Positions 9,622-18,204 of a stretch of 36,470 bases of DNA are shown here, piece by piece. Both the position numbers and the translations under genes were made by a program. The notes under the pieces are model-generated. The model was given only the letters and a program-made list of their open reading frames with translations. It made no database searches and was not told the DNA's origin. The stretch covers positions 1 to 36,470 of the forward strand of contig CAJAKX010000355.1 of the NCBI GenBank assembly GCA_903940425.1, given 5' to 3'. The stretch comes from an uncultured Opitutia bacterium. Its GTDB lineage: Bacteria; Verrucomicrobiota; Verrucomicrobiia; Opitutales; Opitutaceae. Positions within the stretch are counted from its first letter, which is position 1. Every line of letters starts with the position of its first letter.

Positions 9622-12386
9622 GGCTTCATCTCCTTCAACTCGATCCCCGCTGCGTCGAGCGTCAGCAATTCCGCCGGCAGTATCACCCGTTCCGTGTCGT
9701 CCCAATGCGCAGTGTTCACCGGCAGCCGCGGATTCCACTTCGCCGCATCGCCGGAAAGATGGAGCGTATCGAGGTCCACAGCCTTGACCCCCTCGACGGC
9801 TTGCATCACCGCCAGCACCTCGCTCGCGGTCACCGCCTGCCCAAAACTCCGCTGGTCAAAAGAGAACTTGCCGAGCAACGCGCTGGTGATGGCGGCGTAA
9901 ACCTTGTCCTTCAAATAGCCGTCGGCCCGCAGCACCTTCGCCGAGAGCCGGAACTGAAGGGGCGTGAACACGCCGACCTGCACCGGCTGCGTCGGCTCGC
10001 GTGCCGCTTCGATGGCGGGAAGGAGATTGCTTAACGGCGGCTGCGTCTCGATCAGCGCCCCGCCATCCGCGCCGGCGACGGTGAGAAAAACCACCCGCTG
10101 CGTGCCGCTCCAAACCCAGGTGGCCTGGGCCTTGCCGATGCCCGCGAACGCGCGCGCGAAGTCCTCGAAGTCCTGCAGCGACACGATGCGATCCAGCGTC
10201 AGCATGGTGAGCGGCGCGTTCTGGCGGGCCGTGTCGCGCGCCTCCGGATCGTCGCCGCCGGTGCTGGGCTGCGGGTTGGTGACTTCCTTCACGCCCAGCG
10301 GACGAGTCATGAGCAGGCTGAGTTGGCTGGCGTCCAAGTTGCCCGCCAGACCAAGCCCGACGCGGTAGCTCGCCTTGATGTTTTCCACACCCGTCGGCGG
10401 ACGTGCGCCGGTGAGGCCATCGCCGAACTCCACCGTCACCTTGCCGTCATCGGCGCGGCGCGTCACGTAGCAGCGGTCGTGCGGCCCCAATTCGTAGAAG
10501 CTCGGCGCCTCCGTCCACAGCACGTCGTTCGCGCGCACTTCCAACGTCGAGGCCGCGCCGCTGGCGCTGGCGGCCGACACGAACGTGAGCGGCGTCTGCT
10601 TGAGCGTGAAAGACTGGAACGGCTGGCTGGCATCGCCGCTGCCGAGCACTTCCGTCTTGCTCTCGCCTTGCGTGGCGAGCGCGACGTTGCCCAGGAGGCG
10701 GACGCTCGCGCGGTCGTAGCTGTTCTGGAGCGGTTCCTTGAGAACCAGCGTCACCCGGCCGTCGCTCGCGACACGAACCGTGTCCACCTCGGCCAACTCG
10801 CACGTAACCACGTCTTCCCGCAAATATTCGATCGAACCCTCCGCTTCGCCGATCAGGCCGGTCTCGTGGATCAACGTCCACCGGGACAGGCCGCCGGTCA
10901 CAAGCGTCGGTTGGCGGACGAGGCGCAACAGGGAACCCCGGGCCAGCGGTGCGACTTCGAGAAGATCCTTCGTCGAGGACTTGAGAAGCTGCCTGGCCGC
11001 GGTTTTCTGGCGCGGGGAAAGTTGCAGCAGCACCGGCTCTATCACCTTTGCATGAACACGCTGGCCGCGGACGATGATCTTGCGCCCGCGTCCCAGCGGC
11101 GTGACCAGTTGGTCAAGTTCGATTTCCTGCCCCCACACCGTGTCAGCGATCGGCAGTTCGGCGATGGGCAGTTCCTCGCTTTCGGCGAACACGACCGTCT
11201 GCCGCACCTTTTCGTCGAATTGCGCAAACAAGTTTTCTCCCTGCAACACCACCCGGCTTGTTTTCGAGTTGAGGGTGAACATCGTGCGCGAATCTTCGGT
11301 CACGCCATCGACCTTGTAGAGTTCCGCATACTCCGGCTGCGACAGCACCAGCCAACTGCCCGCCTGAATCCTGGGATAAATCGCGTCCAGAAAAACCACC
11401 GGCTCCTCGGAGCCGCTGATCCCGCGGATGGTGAATGCGGGCCATTCGGTGCGTGCGGTCTGTTGCATCATCAGGGGGACGATCTCCTCCCGATTGCTCT
11501 CATATTGACTCTGCACTTTGGCCGGCATCAGCCGCCAATCCGGCGCGCTGGCCCCAAAGAGCGCGGCCCGCTGGCGCAAGGCATACCCTTTGGGTTTCGC
11601 GGCCACCGGACCGTAAGGCTGGATCTGGCCGAGCGGGCGATCCCACGTGACGAGGGTGTAGTCCGTGTCCGCGTTGCCGGTGAAGACCGGCTCTACGGTC
11701 TTCACGCGGCGAAAATCCCAGTTCTCTTTGGTCTGCTCCGCTTCGCGTTCCGCGCCCGCGAACAGAATGGCGTCGCCCGGTTTCAGGTTCGTACTGGTGC
11801 CTTGGAACGCGACGTAGGTGTCGCCAAAGCCGGGCAGCTTCAACTCCCGGAGCCGCGGGCGCATCGCGTTCCACTCGGCCCGGGCTTCGAGTTCTTCGAC
11901 CGTCTCGAAGGTCTGCGGTTTCTCGTCCTGGGCGGGAACGCTTTGGACTTTTGCGCCCAGCGGAATCTTCGCTTCGCGCGGAGCTTGCGGGACGTCGTCG
12001 AGCGTGAACGCGAGATGCGCGCCCGCCGCGACGCCGGGGCGAAGCTCGTAGCCAATGCTGCGGGCCAGTTCCAGCAGGGAGCGGCGCTCGGTGGCGGTGC
12101 GCAGGTAACCTTCGTTGGCGATGCGCTCCTGGTAGAACGACAGCACGTCCAGCACCGTCGCCCAGCCGTCCAGCAAGGCGATGCTGGGATCGTCATCCGC
12201 GCGCGTGGTCAGGCTGTCGAGTTCGCGGTGCCGGGAGATCGCCGCCAGCAGGGAAGCCTTGAACTGGCCGTGCGTGCCGACTCGATACGCCAGCGCGGAG
12301 AGGCCCGGGGCGTTGTCGAGCGCGACCGGCGTCCGGGCCTTAAGACTTTCGCAACAGCCGCAGGTGGTGAGGGTCTCGCTGCTCAC
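9618..12386 (-). CDS. Putative baseplate assembly protein J-like (second copy, Afp12-type position)
   Basis: GTG start, MSSETLTTCGCCESL...; 'YVTRRADDGKVTVEFGDGLTGARPPTGVENIKASYRVGLGLAGNLDASQLSLL' is a baseplate-J signature. 923 aa. GTGA overlap with upstream gene. Confidence 0.82.
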   Translation of the reverse strand: MSSETLTTCGCCESLKARTPVALDNAPGLSALAYRVGTHGQFKASLLAAISRHRELDSLTTRADDDPSIALLDGWATVLDVLSFYQERIANEGYLRTATERRSLLELARSIGYELRPGVAAGAHLAFTLDDVPQAPREAKIPLGAKVQSVPAQDEKPQTFETVEELEARAEWNAMRPRLRELKLPGFGDTYVAFQGTSTNLKPGDAILFAGAEREAEQTKENWDFRRVKTVEPVFTGNADTDYTLVTWDRPLGQIQPYGPVAAKPKGYALRQRAALFGASAPDWRLMPAKVQSQYESNREEIVPLMMQQTARTEWPAFTIRGISGSEEPVVFLDAIYPRIQAGSWLVLSQPEYAELYKVDGVTEDSRTMFTLNSKTSRVVLQGENLFAQFDEKVRQTVVFAESEELPIAELPIADTVWGQEIELDQLVTPLGRGRKIIVRGQRVHAKVIEPVLLQLSPRQKTAARQLLKSSTKDLLEVAPLARGSLLRLVRQPTLVTGGLSRWTLIHETGLIGEAEGSIEYLREDVVTCELAEVDTVRVASDGRVTLVLKEPLQNSYDRASVRLLGNVALATQGESKTEVLGSGDASQPFQSFTLKQTPLTFVSAASASGAASTLEVRANDVLWTEAPSFYELGPHDRCYVTRRADDGKVTVEFGDGLTGARPPTGVENIKASYRVGLGLAGNLDASQLSLLMTRPLGVKEVTNPQPSTGGDDPEARDTARQNAPLTMLTLDRIVSLQDFEDFARAFAGIGKAQATWVWSGTQRVVFLTVAGADGGALIETQPPLSNLLPAIEAAREPTQPVQVGVFTPLQFRLSAKVLRADGYLKDKVYAAITSALLGKFSFDQRSFGQAVTASEVLAVMQAVEGVKAVDLDTLHLSGDAAKWNPRLPVNTAHWDDTERVILPAELLTLDAAGIELKEMKP

Positions 12387-14857
12387 ATTCCTCCTCCCAT
12401 CGTGAATTCGAGTTTGCCGTTTTCGGGGAAGTTGCGGTCGTTGTCGAGGCGCACGATCTCGAACTCGCCCGGCGTCAACACCGCGTTGTCCAGTTCCTGG
12501 TTCGGCAGTTTGCCCCAGCGCTGGAAGCGCTTGACCTCGACCGACGCCACGCCCGCCACGCCCATCGCCCGCTCGTACAGCGCGCTGAGATACACCGGCT
12601 GGCCGAACGTGAAGTTGTCGGGATGGAAGAAGCCGCGCCGGCCATCGGGGAAGTCGCGGTTGCTGAAGGCATCGAGCAACGCCTCCTTCATCTTGGCGCG
12701 GAAGTAGCCGGGCTTCACGCAAACCATCATCGCCACGTCGAGTGGTACATCCACCGCGCCTTCGATCTCCACGTCGTAGCCGGCGAGCCGGTAGCGCTCC
12801 AGGAAGTCCGCCATCTCCTGCTTGAACTGGTCATTCACCTCCAAGCCGCCTTTGCGGTCAATCGCCACGAACGCGGTAAACCAACTCCCGGTCCAGCGGA
12901 ACCGCGCCGCGGCTTTCTGGATGCCCGGATGCCGCTCCGCCATCGCCGCGTAATCGGCGGCGGTCACGGCGCGCTCCTGGCGGCGGAATGCTTGCGGCGC
13001 AAACTGACGGACCTGTTCGAAAGCTTCCGTGGTCGCGCCGCCCATGGCCGGCAGCGGATTGCGAACGCCGGTGATCGCTTCATGCGCGAAAACAACCCGC
13101 GTGAGAACTCCCGCGCCGACGTTGCCCGCCGGGCCGTTGCCCACGCGGTAGGTGGCTGTGAACTGGGCGCCGGGCTGGGGTTTGCGTCCGAGCACACCGT
13201 CGCCGAAACGCAGGTGCGCCACGCCATCGGACTCCATCTCCACCACGAACTCGTCGCGGAACTTGTCGCTGGCCAGCAGGTCGAGTTGCGGCGACCAAGT
13301 GCGTCCTTCGCCGGCGACCCAGACGTCGGGGCGCGCCTGATGCACATCCCACTGCATTGCAGCGGTGGCAGGCTTCGTCACGGCCGGCGCACCTTGAAAC
13401 GTGAGCGGGGCCTGCGAAAGCTGCGGACGGTATTTCCCCAGCGGGGGCACGGTGGCTGGATCGAGCGGTTCATCGGTGATCGTCAGTCCGTGATCGACGA
13501 GCACCACGTTGCCACGAGCCAGGCTGATTTCCTTCGGCTCATCCTTGCCCTGGTCGTTCTTCACCACCGCGCTGAGGCAAAGCGGGAACGGCAGCGCGTC
13601 CTCGGCGGCCCACTCGATTTCCACGATGGGATCGCCGGTGAGCGGATCGGTTTTCGCGGCGGCCGGCGAGCGGGTGATCACCTCGTCATTGACCGTGGCG
13701 AAGGCTTCCGGGTCCACACTGGTCAGACGCACGGCGTGGCGATGGCGCGGGTCAAGATCGGCGGGTTCGCCGGATTCCGCGCCCAGCACTTCCTCGAAGA
13801 TCAGCACATCGCCGACACGCAGACTGAGGCGCTTGGTCAGGTCGTCGCACAGAGTCGCCTTCGTCGAGCCTTTGGGCAGGCAACACTGGCTGTCGCTCCA
13901 GGTGTAGAAATGGATTTCGTTGTGCGCTTTGTAGAGGCCATGCACCGGCTGCATCGGCTCAAAGACCGGTTGCGCCTGGCGGAGCCAGGATGAATCCGGC
14001 GTCAGGTCGACAGGCGGCGCGCCCACGTCGGTCAGGAATTTTGTGTCCGGCGAAACCGGCGGTGGCTCGGTCTTGATAACGCGCTCGGCGTTCTGGCTCA
14101 CGGTGAGGCAGAGCCAGGCGCGCGCATTGCCGCCCTCGTGCATCACGTAGTCCAGCAGGCGCGCGTGGCGGCGGAGCGAGACGCGCTTGCGGGCGGTGCC
14201 GAGATAAGCCTCGGTCGCGACGGCGTCCTGCTGGTAGCTGAGCTGATCGCCGATATAGGCCAGCCACTCGATGAGCGCCACCTGCAGGTCCGCCGGGTTG
14301 CGCTCGCGCCAGTCGGGCAAGATCGTGCTCAGGCGGTCGAGAATGAGCTGGCGGAAGCCCGCGTAGTCCTTGGCCAGATAATCAATCTGCGGCTCGGCAA
14401 GTGTCTCCGGCGGACAAACGGCTTTCGGCTGGCAGTCAAATTCGCTGGGGCACTCGACCTTGAACGAGAAATCAATCTCGGCCAGCTGCGGATCGAACCC
14501 GTCGGGCGGATCGGATTGGTCCGGCGCGGAAACCAAGCGGAGCTTGTAAGTGGAAAAATCCCCGCGCCCATCCAGCTTGAGGAGGAGCGTGTTCTTTTCG
14601 GCAACCATGTCCACGCCCTCGACCTTGATGGCCTTCACGCGGACACCGCCGTCGATGACAAAGTTCTCCTTCGTCAATTCCGGAGCGGGCGACGGCGGCA
14701 CTGCTCCGGTTTTGCCCGGCAGATTGAAGACGAAGCAAACCTTGAGCGACTTCTGGTCCGCGGCGGCGACTTCGAGGTAGTCGATTCCGTTCAGCGTCTT
14801 CCGCTTCCCGACTTCCTGGCGGCGGCCCGGATTCTGGCAGTGGTATTGCGTGCTCAT
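12383..14857 (-). CDS. Baseplate J-like protein (Afp11-type)
   Basis: 'QIDYLAKDYAGFRQLILDRLSTILPDWRERNPADLQVALIEWLAYIGDQLSYQQDAVATEAYLGTARKRVSLRRHARLLDY' and 'GDGVLGRKPQPGAQFTATYRVGNGPAGNVGAGVLT' are characteristic. Confidence 0.9.
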   Translation of the reverse strand: MSTQYHCQNPGRRQEVGKRKTLNGIDYLEVAAADQKSLKVCFVFNLPGKTGAVPPSPAPELTKENFVIDGGVRVKAIKVEGVDMVAEKNTLLLKLDGRGDFSTYKLRLVSAPDQSDPPDGFDPQLAEIDFSFKVECPSEFDCQPKAVCPPETLAEPQIDYLAKDYAGFRQLILDRLSTILPDWRERNPADLQVALIEWLAYIGDQLSYQQDAVATEAYLGTARKRVSLRRHARLLDYVMHEGGNARAWLCLTVSQNAERVIKTEPPPVSPDTKFLTDVGAPPVDLTPDSSWLRQAQPVFEPMQPVHGLYKAHNEIHFYTWSDSQCCLPKGSTKATLCDDLTKRLSLRVGDVLIFEEVLGAESGEPADLDPRHRHAVRLTSVDPEAFATVNDEVITRSPAAAKTDPLTGDPIVEIEWAAEDALPFPLCLSAVVKNDQGKDEPKEISLARGNVVLVDHGLTITDEPLDPATVPPLGKYRPQLSQAPLTFQGAPAVTKPATAAMQWDVHQARPDVWVAGEGRTWSPQLDLLASDKFRDEFVVEMESDGVAHLRFGDGVLGRKPQPGAQFTATYRVGNGPAGNVGAGVLTRVVFAHEAITGVRNPLPAMGGATTEAFEQVRQFAPQAFRRQERAVTAADYAAMAERHPGIQKAAARFRWTGSWFTAFVAIDRKGGLEVNDQFKQEMADFLERYRLAGYDVEIEGAVDVPLDVAMMVCVKPGYFRAKMKEALLDAFSNRDFPDGRRGFFHPDNFTFGQPVYLSALYERAMGVAGVASVEVKRFQRWGKLPNQELDNAVLTPGEFEIVRLDNDRNFPENGKLEFTMGGGM

Positions 14858-15213
14858 CCGACAGCTCTCTGAAATTGTGCGGTCTGCCGCTGTTGGGTGC
14901 GGCGGACCACGTAGCTCACTTCGACGAACAGACTGGAGTCCTGCGCGGTGACTTGCACGGACTCGACCTCAATCAAATCGCCGAGCCACTGCTGGAGCGC
15001 TGCCTGCACGGTCATCCGGGTGGCGGCGGCGAGCGTGTCGTTGTTGGGGGTGAAGACGAGCTGCAACAGGCCGCTGCCGAACGTGGGCCGGTTCACGCGC
15101 TCGCCGGGCGAAGTGAAGAGCACTTGCTCGATCAGGTCGCGGATGTGCCGCTCGTCATCGGCGCCCGCCGTGCGGCCGCGGGCGTCGAACTGGTAGGGGT
15201 AGGCGATGTTCAT
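14854..15213 (-). CDS. GPW/gp25 baseplate wedge protein (Afp9-type)
   Basis: 'DERHIRDLIEQVLFTSPGERVNRPTFGSGLLQLVFTPNND' is the gp25/gpW signature. Start trimmed to MNIAYPYQFD. Confidence 0.92.
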   Translation of the reverse strand: MNIAYPYQFDARGRTAGADDERHIRDLIEQVLFTSPGERVNRPTFGSGLLQLVFTPNNDTLAAATRMTVQAALQQWLGDLIEVESVQVTAQDSSLFVEVSYVVRRTQQRQTAQFQRAVG

Positions 15214-15533
15214 GTGGCTTTCACGCGCATCTTGGTGACGACGATGTTGACGCCGGTGCCGTTGGGCGCGCAGACGGCCTGGCTGTCTTTGAGCAGCAAC
15301 GGCATCCCGCCCGACTTCACGCGGGTGGCGGCGGTGGTCCACTGCGCGGTCACGCACGGCATCGGGTTGGTGCCGGTCATGAACGGACAGCCGGCGATGG
15401 TCCACGGATTCGGCTGCTGCACCGTCACCTGGCTGGCGACCTTCACGCGCGGATTGGGCACCGTGGCCTGCGCCTGCCCGCTGTGCTGGCAGAGGACCGT
15501 CGCGCCTTGATGAAGGAGGTAGCCTGGCATCAC
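15210..15533 (-). CDS. PAAR-like spike-tip protein (DUF4280-like)
   Basis: 'MMPGYLLHQGATVLCQHSGQAQATVPNPRVKVASQVTVQQPNPWTIAGCPF...PC' with conserved Cys, placed between spike and wedge genes. Confidence 0.75.
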   Translation of the reverse strand: MMPGYLLHQGATVLCQHSGQAQATVPNPRVKVASQVTVQQPNPWTIAGCPFMTGTNPMPCVTAQWTTAATRVKSGGMPLLLKDSQAVCAPNGTGVNIVVTKMRVKAT

Positions 15534-16030
15534 GTCACCTCCAGTGCCTGGTCGTTGATTTTCACCGATGGGCCGGTGAGCTTGATCGTCGCGCCCGTGC
15601 CGTTGTCGATCTCGATGCCGGTGGCGAGGATTTTGAGTTTCTGGCCGCCGGAGGTTTCCAGCGTGATGCCGCCGGCGCCGGGCGTGTCGTCGAGGGTGAT
15701 GCTCTGACCGCCTTCGGTTGCGATCAGCACTTTCTTGTAAGGCGGGGCCAGCAAGGCTGACGGCACTTCAGACGTGTCGCCATACCAGCAACCACTCCAG
15801 ATCGGGTAGTCGGGATCGCCGTGCTCGAACTCGATCCAAACGCCCGCGCCGACCTTGGGCAGACCGAAGAAGCCCATGCCGGAACCCGCAAACGGAAAGC
15901 ACGGCATGGCCCAGCCGCTCTCGTTATCGCCCAGCACGTCCGGGACGCGGGCGCGGATGCGGCCCTGCTGGAGCGGGTCCTGGATGTCCGTGACCACGCC
16001 GCGGTATTTGCCGAAGAATTGCGTGCTCAT
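15530..16030 (-). CDS. Phage baseplate assembly protein V / VgrG-like spike
   Basis: MSTQFFGKYRGVVTDIQDPLQQGRIRARVPDVLGDNESGWAMPCFPFAGSGMGFFGLPKVGAGVWIEFEHGDPDYPIWSG is the gpV OB-fold signature. Confidence 0.93.
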   Translation of the reverse strand: MSTQFFGKYRGVVTDIQDPLQQGRIRARVPDVLGDNESGWAMPCFPFAGSGMGFFGLPKVGAGVWIEFEHGDPDYPIWSGCWYGDTSEVPSALLAPPYKKVLIATEGGQSITLDDTPGAGGITLETSGGQKLKILATGIEIDNGTGATIKLTGPSVKINDQALEVT

Positions 16031-17154
16031 GTTCGTACGAATGGAGTCAGCGCGCCCGTGCCTTCGCGGCTGAGAGAGAATTGCTGCGTGAACTGCGGCG
16101 TCGCACCCAAGGTTATCGAGTGGGTGACGCGCCGCACGTACCAAGTGCCATCGTGCGTAAAGCCCGCGCCGCGCACGCCCACCAGCTTGCGCGCCCGCAA
16201 CGCCGAACCGTAACGCGCGCCGTCCAGTTCACCGCTGGCGGTGGCGGCGTCAGGTGCGTTCATCATGGTGGCGAGCGCGCTGGTCGCGGCGCTGGTCGCC
16301 TCTTGGTTTGCCGTTCCACGTTCGAGCCGGACACGATAGGCCGTGGCCGGCGACGCGGCCAGCGGCGGCAGGCGCAGCGACGGCAACGATGGAATGGGGA
16401 TGCTCATCTTCGAGAAAGGTTCCACGAACACGCCGCGCGACTCCACCGGCGCCAGCGCGTCGTTGGCGAAGTTCAGCGAGCGCACGTTCGTGGCCGCGCC
16501 CAGGTTGACCGAAAGCGCCGGTTGGGGCAGACCCACACGACTGGGCGGCCCCCAGAAGGCCGTGCTCACGCCGACGGTCTGCGGTTCGAGGTAGAAGACA
16601 TAGCCGTTTCGCTCCGCCAGGCGCTGGAGCAACTGCAAGTCCGTCTCCTGCTGGCGCGGGATGCGGCGGATCATGATCGGAACGTCGGTGGTGGGCGAAA
16701 CTTGCGGCGCGATGCCGTAGCGGGCGTAGTTCGCCAGCACTTGGAGCGCGATCACGGAATCCGGCTGGTTCTGGTACTCGCTGTTCTTCTCTTCCAAATC
16801 CATGAGCGCCGTCAGGTCGCGGCCCGTCACGGTGAACGCGGCCTGTCCGGAGCCGGAACCGGGATCGAACTGGGTGTGCGTGATCACGCCGTCGATGAGC
16901 ACCTCCGGCAGGGCGCCGAAAACCACGCCGATGATCACGCGGGTCATCGGGGCCAGCGCGCCGCCCTGAATCAGCCCGTAGTCGGCGAGTCCGTCGCGCG
17001 CCACCGCGAAGGTCAACTGGAAGCCATCGCTCTCATTCGAGTTGTTCTGCACCTCCACGCGGGTCAGCGCCTTCAGCAACTCAGGCGGCGCCGGGCGCGG
17101 CACGGTGGAACCGTGCAGCAGCAGCAAACGTATGCCAAGAAGGCTTTCGAGCAT
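16027..17154 (-). CDS. Phage late control D-like baseplate hub protein
   Basis: 'DYGLIQGGALAPMTRVIIGVVFGALPEVLIDGVITHTQFDPG...FTVTGRDLTALMDLEEKN...QQETDLQLLQRLAERNGYVFYLEP' is typical of gpD/hub. Confidence 0.88.
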   Translation of the reverse strand: MLESLLGIRLLLLHGSTVPRPAPPELLKALTRVEVQNNSNESDGFQLTFAVARDGLADYGLIQGGALAPMTRVIIGVVFGALPEVLIDGVITHTQFDPGSGSGQAAFTVTGRDLTALMDLEEKNSEYQNQPDSVIALQVLANYARYGIAPQVSPTTDVPIMIRRIPRQQETDLQLLQRLAERNGYVFYLEPQTVGVSTAFWGPPSRVGLPQPALSVNLGAATNVRSLNFANDALAPVESRGVFVEPFSKMSIPIPSLPSLRLPPLAASPATAYRVRLERGTANQEATSAATSALATMMNAPDAATASGELDGARYGSALRARKLVGVRGAGFTHDGTWYVRRVTHSITLGATPQFTQQFSLSREGTGALTPFVRT

Positions 17155-17162
17155 GATGGCGT

Positions 17163-17465
17163 TCAGAGTTGAGGCAGCGCGATGATGATCCGCTGGCCGG
17201 GCTGGTCGGTGAGTTCGTCGGGCCGCAACGCGCCGTTCGCGTCGGCCACGCGCCAGAATTGCGCCGGGTCGCCGAGATATTTCGCGGTGATTTGATCGAG
17301 GCGTTCGCCTTCGATGACGGTGTGTTCGACGATGGTGGTGCCCGCGTCGGGCGGCGGCAGGAAGCGGCGCTCCACGTAGCGGATTTCGCGCGGCGCGCCG
17401 TCCGGGCCGGTGGTGGCGAGTGACTGGCAGGCGAGCTTGGCGTAGCGGCTGGTTGGTTCAAACAC
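17163..17465 (-). CDS. LysM-domain tail protein
   Basis: 'IEGERLDQITAKYLGDPAQFWRVADANGALRPDELTDQPGQRIIIALPQL' is a LysM-type motif. Confidence 0.8.
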   Translation of the reverse strand: MFEPTSRYAKLACQSLATTGPDGAPREIRYVERRFLPPPDAGTTIVEHTVIEGERLDQITAKYLGDPAQFWRVADANGALRPDELTDQPGQRIIIALPQL

Positions 17466-17468
17466 AGG

Positions 17469-18113
17469 TCATCCTCCCACGGTTGCGGACAAACTGACCG
17501 CACCGCTTATCGTGTTCGATGTGGCCATGACTTCCTTCAGCGCTTGGTGCGTCATGAAGATCGCGCCGCCGGGGCTGGCCAGGCCGAGATCGCGGTAGTT
17601 CAGCACGCGCACTTCCAACGATACCTTCGCGTGAATCGGGTTCAGGTTCGGATCAAACATCTCCTCGGTGATGGAAAACGACGTGACCCGCACCGGCACG
17701 ACGCGCAATGCGCCCCACACCAGCACCGTGAGCGGCGCTTCGGGTGGGATGACTTCGATCATGCCGGCCTGGAGCAGGACCTCGTTGGCGATGACCCGCG
17801 CGGTCTTTGGATAAATCATCATTTCCAGCGCGGCGAGTTGCGGATGGAGACCCATCACCGTGGCTGGCGCCTTGCCTTGCTCCAGTTGGTCCGTGGCGTC
17901 GAAGACGGCGTCGAAGCGGATCGTCTCCTGCGGCGGCCCCGCCAGGCGCGGCGGATCGCCCTCGCCTTGGCCACCCGCGGTCTGCGGCGTCAGCGTGCGC
18001 GTGACCGTTTCCGGGTTGTACTGGAAAACAATGATGCTCGCCAGCGGGTTGGCCGGATCGAGGCCGACCAGCGCGCCCTTGAGCAGGCGGGGGGAGTTGG
18101 GGAAGGAGGTCAT
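17469..18113 (-). CDS. CIS tube / Afp7-like protein (tube-initiator/hub-adaptor type)
   Basis: 'RLLKGALVGLDPANPLASIIVFQYNPETVTRTLTPQ' and 'PLTVLVWGALRVVPVRVTSFSITEEMFDPNLNPIHAKVSLEVRVL' match eCIS Afp7-like proteins. Confidence 0.85.
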   Translation of the reverse strand: MTSFPNSPRLLKGALVGLDPANPLASIIVFQYNPETVTRTLTPQTAGGQGEGDPPRLAGPPQETIRFDAVFDATDQLEQGKAPATVMGLHPQLAALEMMIYPKTARVIANEVLLQAGMIEVIPPEAPLTVLVWGALRVVPVRVTSFSITEEMFDPNLNPIHAKVSLEVRVLNYRDLGLASPGGAIFMTHQALKEVMATSNTISGAVSLSATVGG

Positions 18114-18204
18114 GTTGTGACGGCAATCGATCCGCGCGTTCTGGGAGACTCGGAGATGAACAGGTTCAATTAACGGGTTTCGCTCAGGCTCGGAGCTCTG
18201 GCTG

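Noticed and set aside
10323-12707. 794-aa plus-strand ORF (and similar 5595-7595, 12623-13993, 19969-21030, 21821-23428, 31956-33218)
   Set aside because: These are antisense to well-supported genes in high-GC DNA. Compositions are Arg/His/Ala-rich with no recognisable motifs, typical of shadow ORFs.
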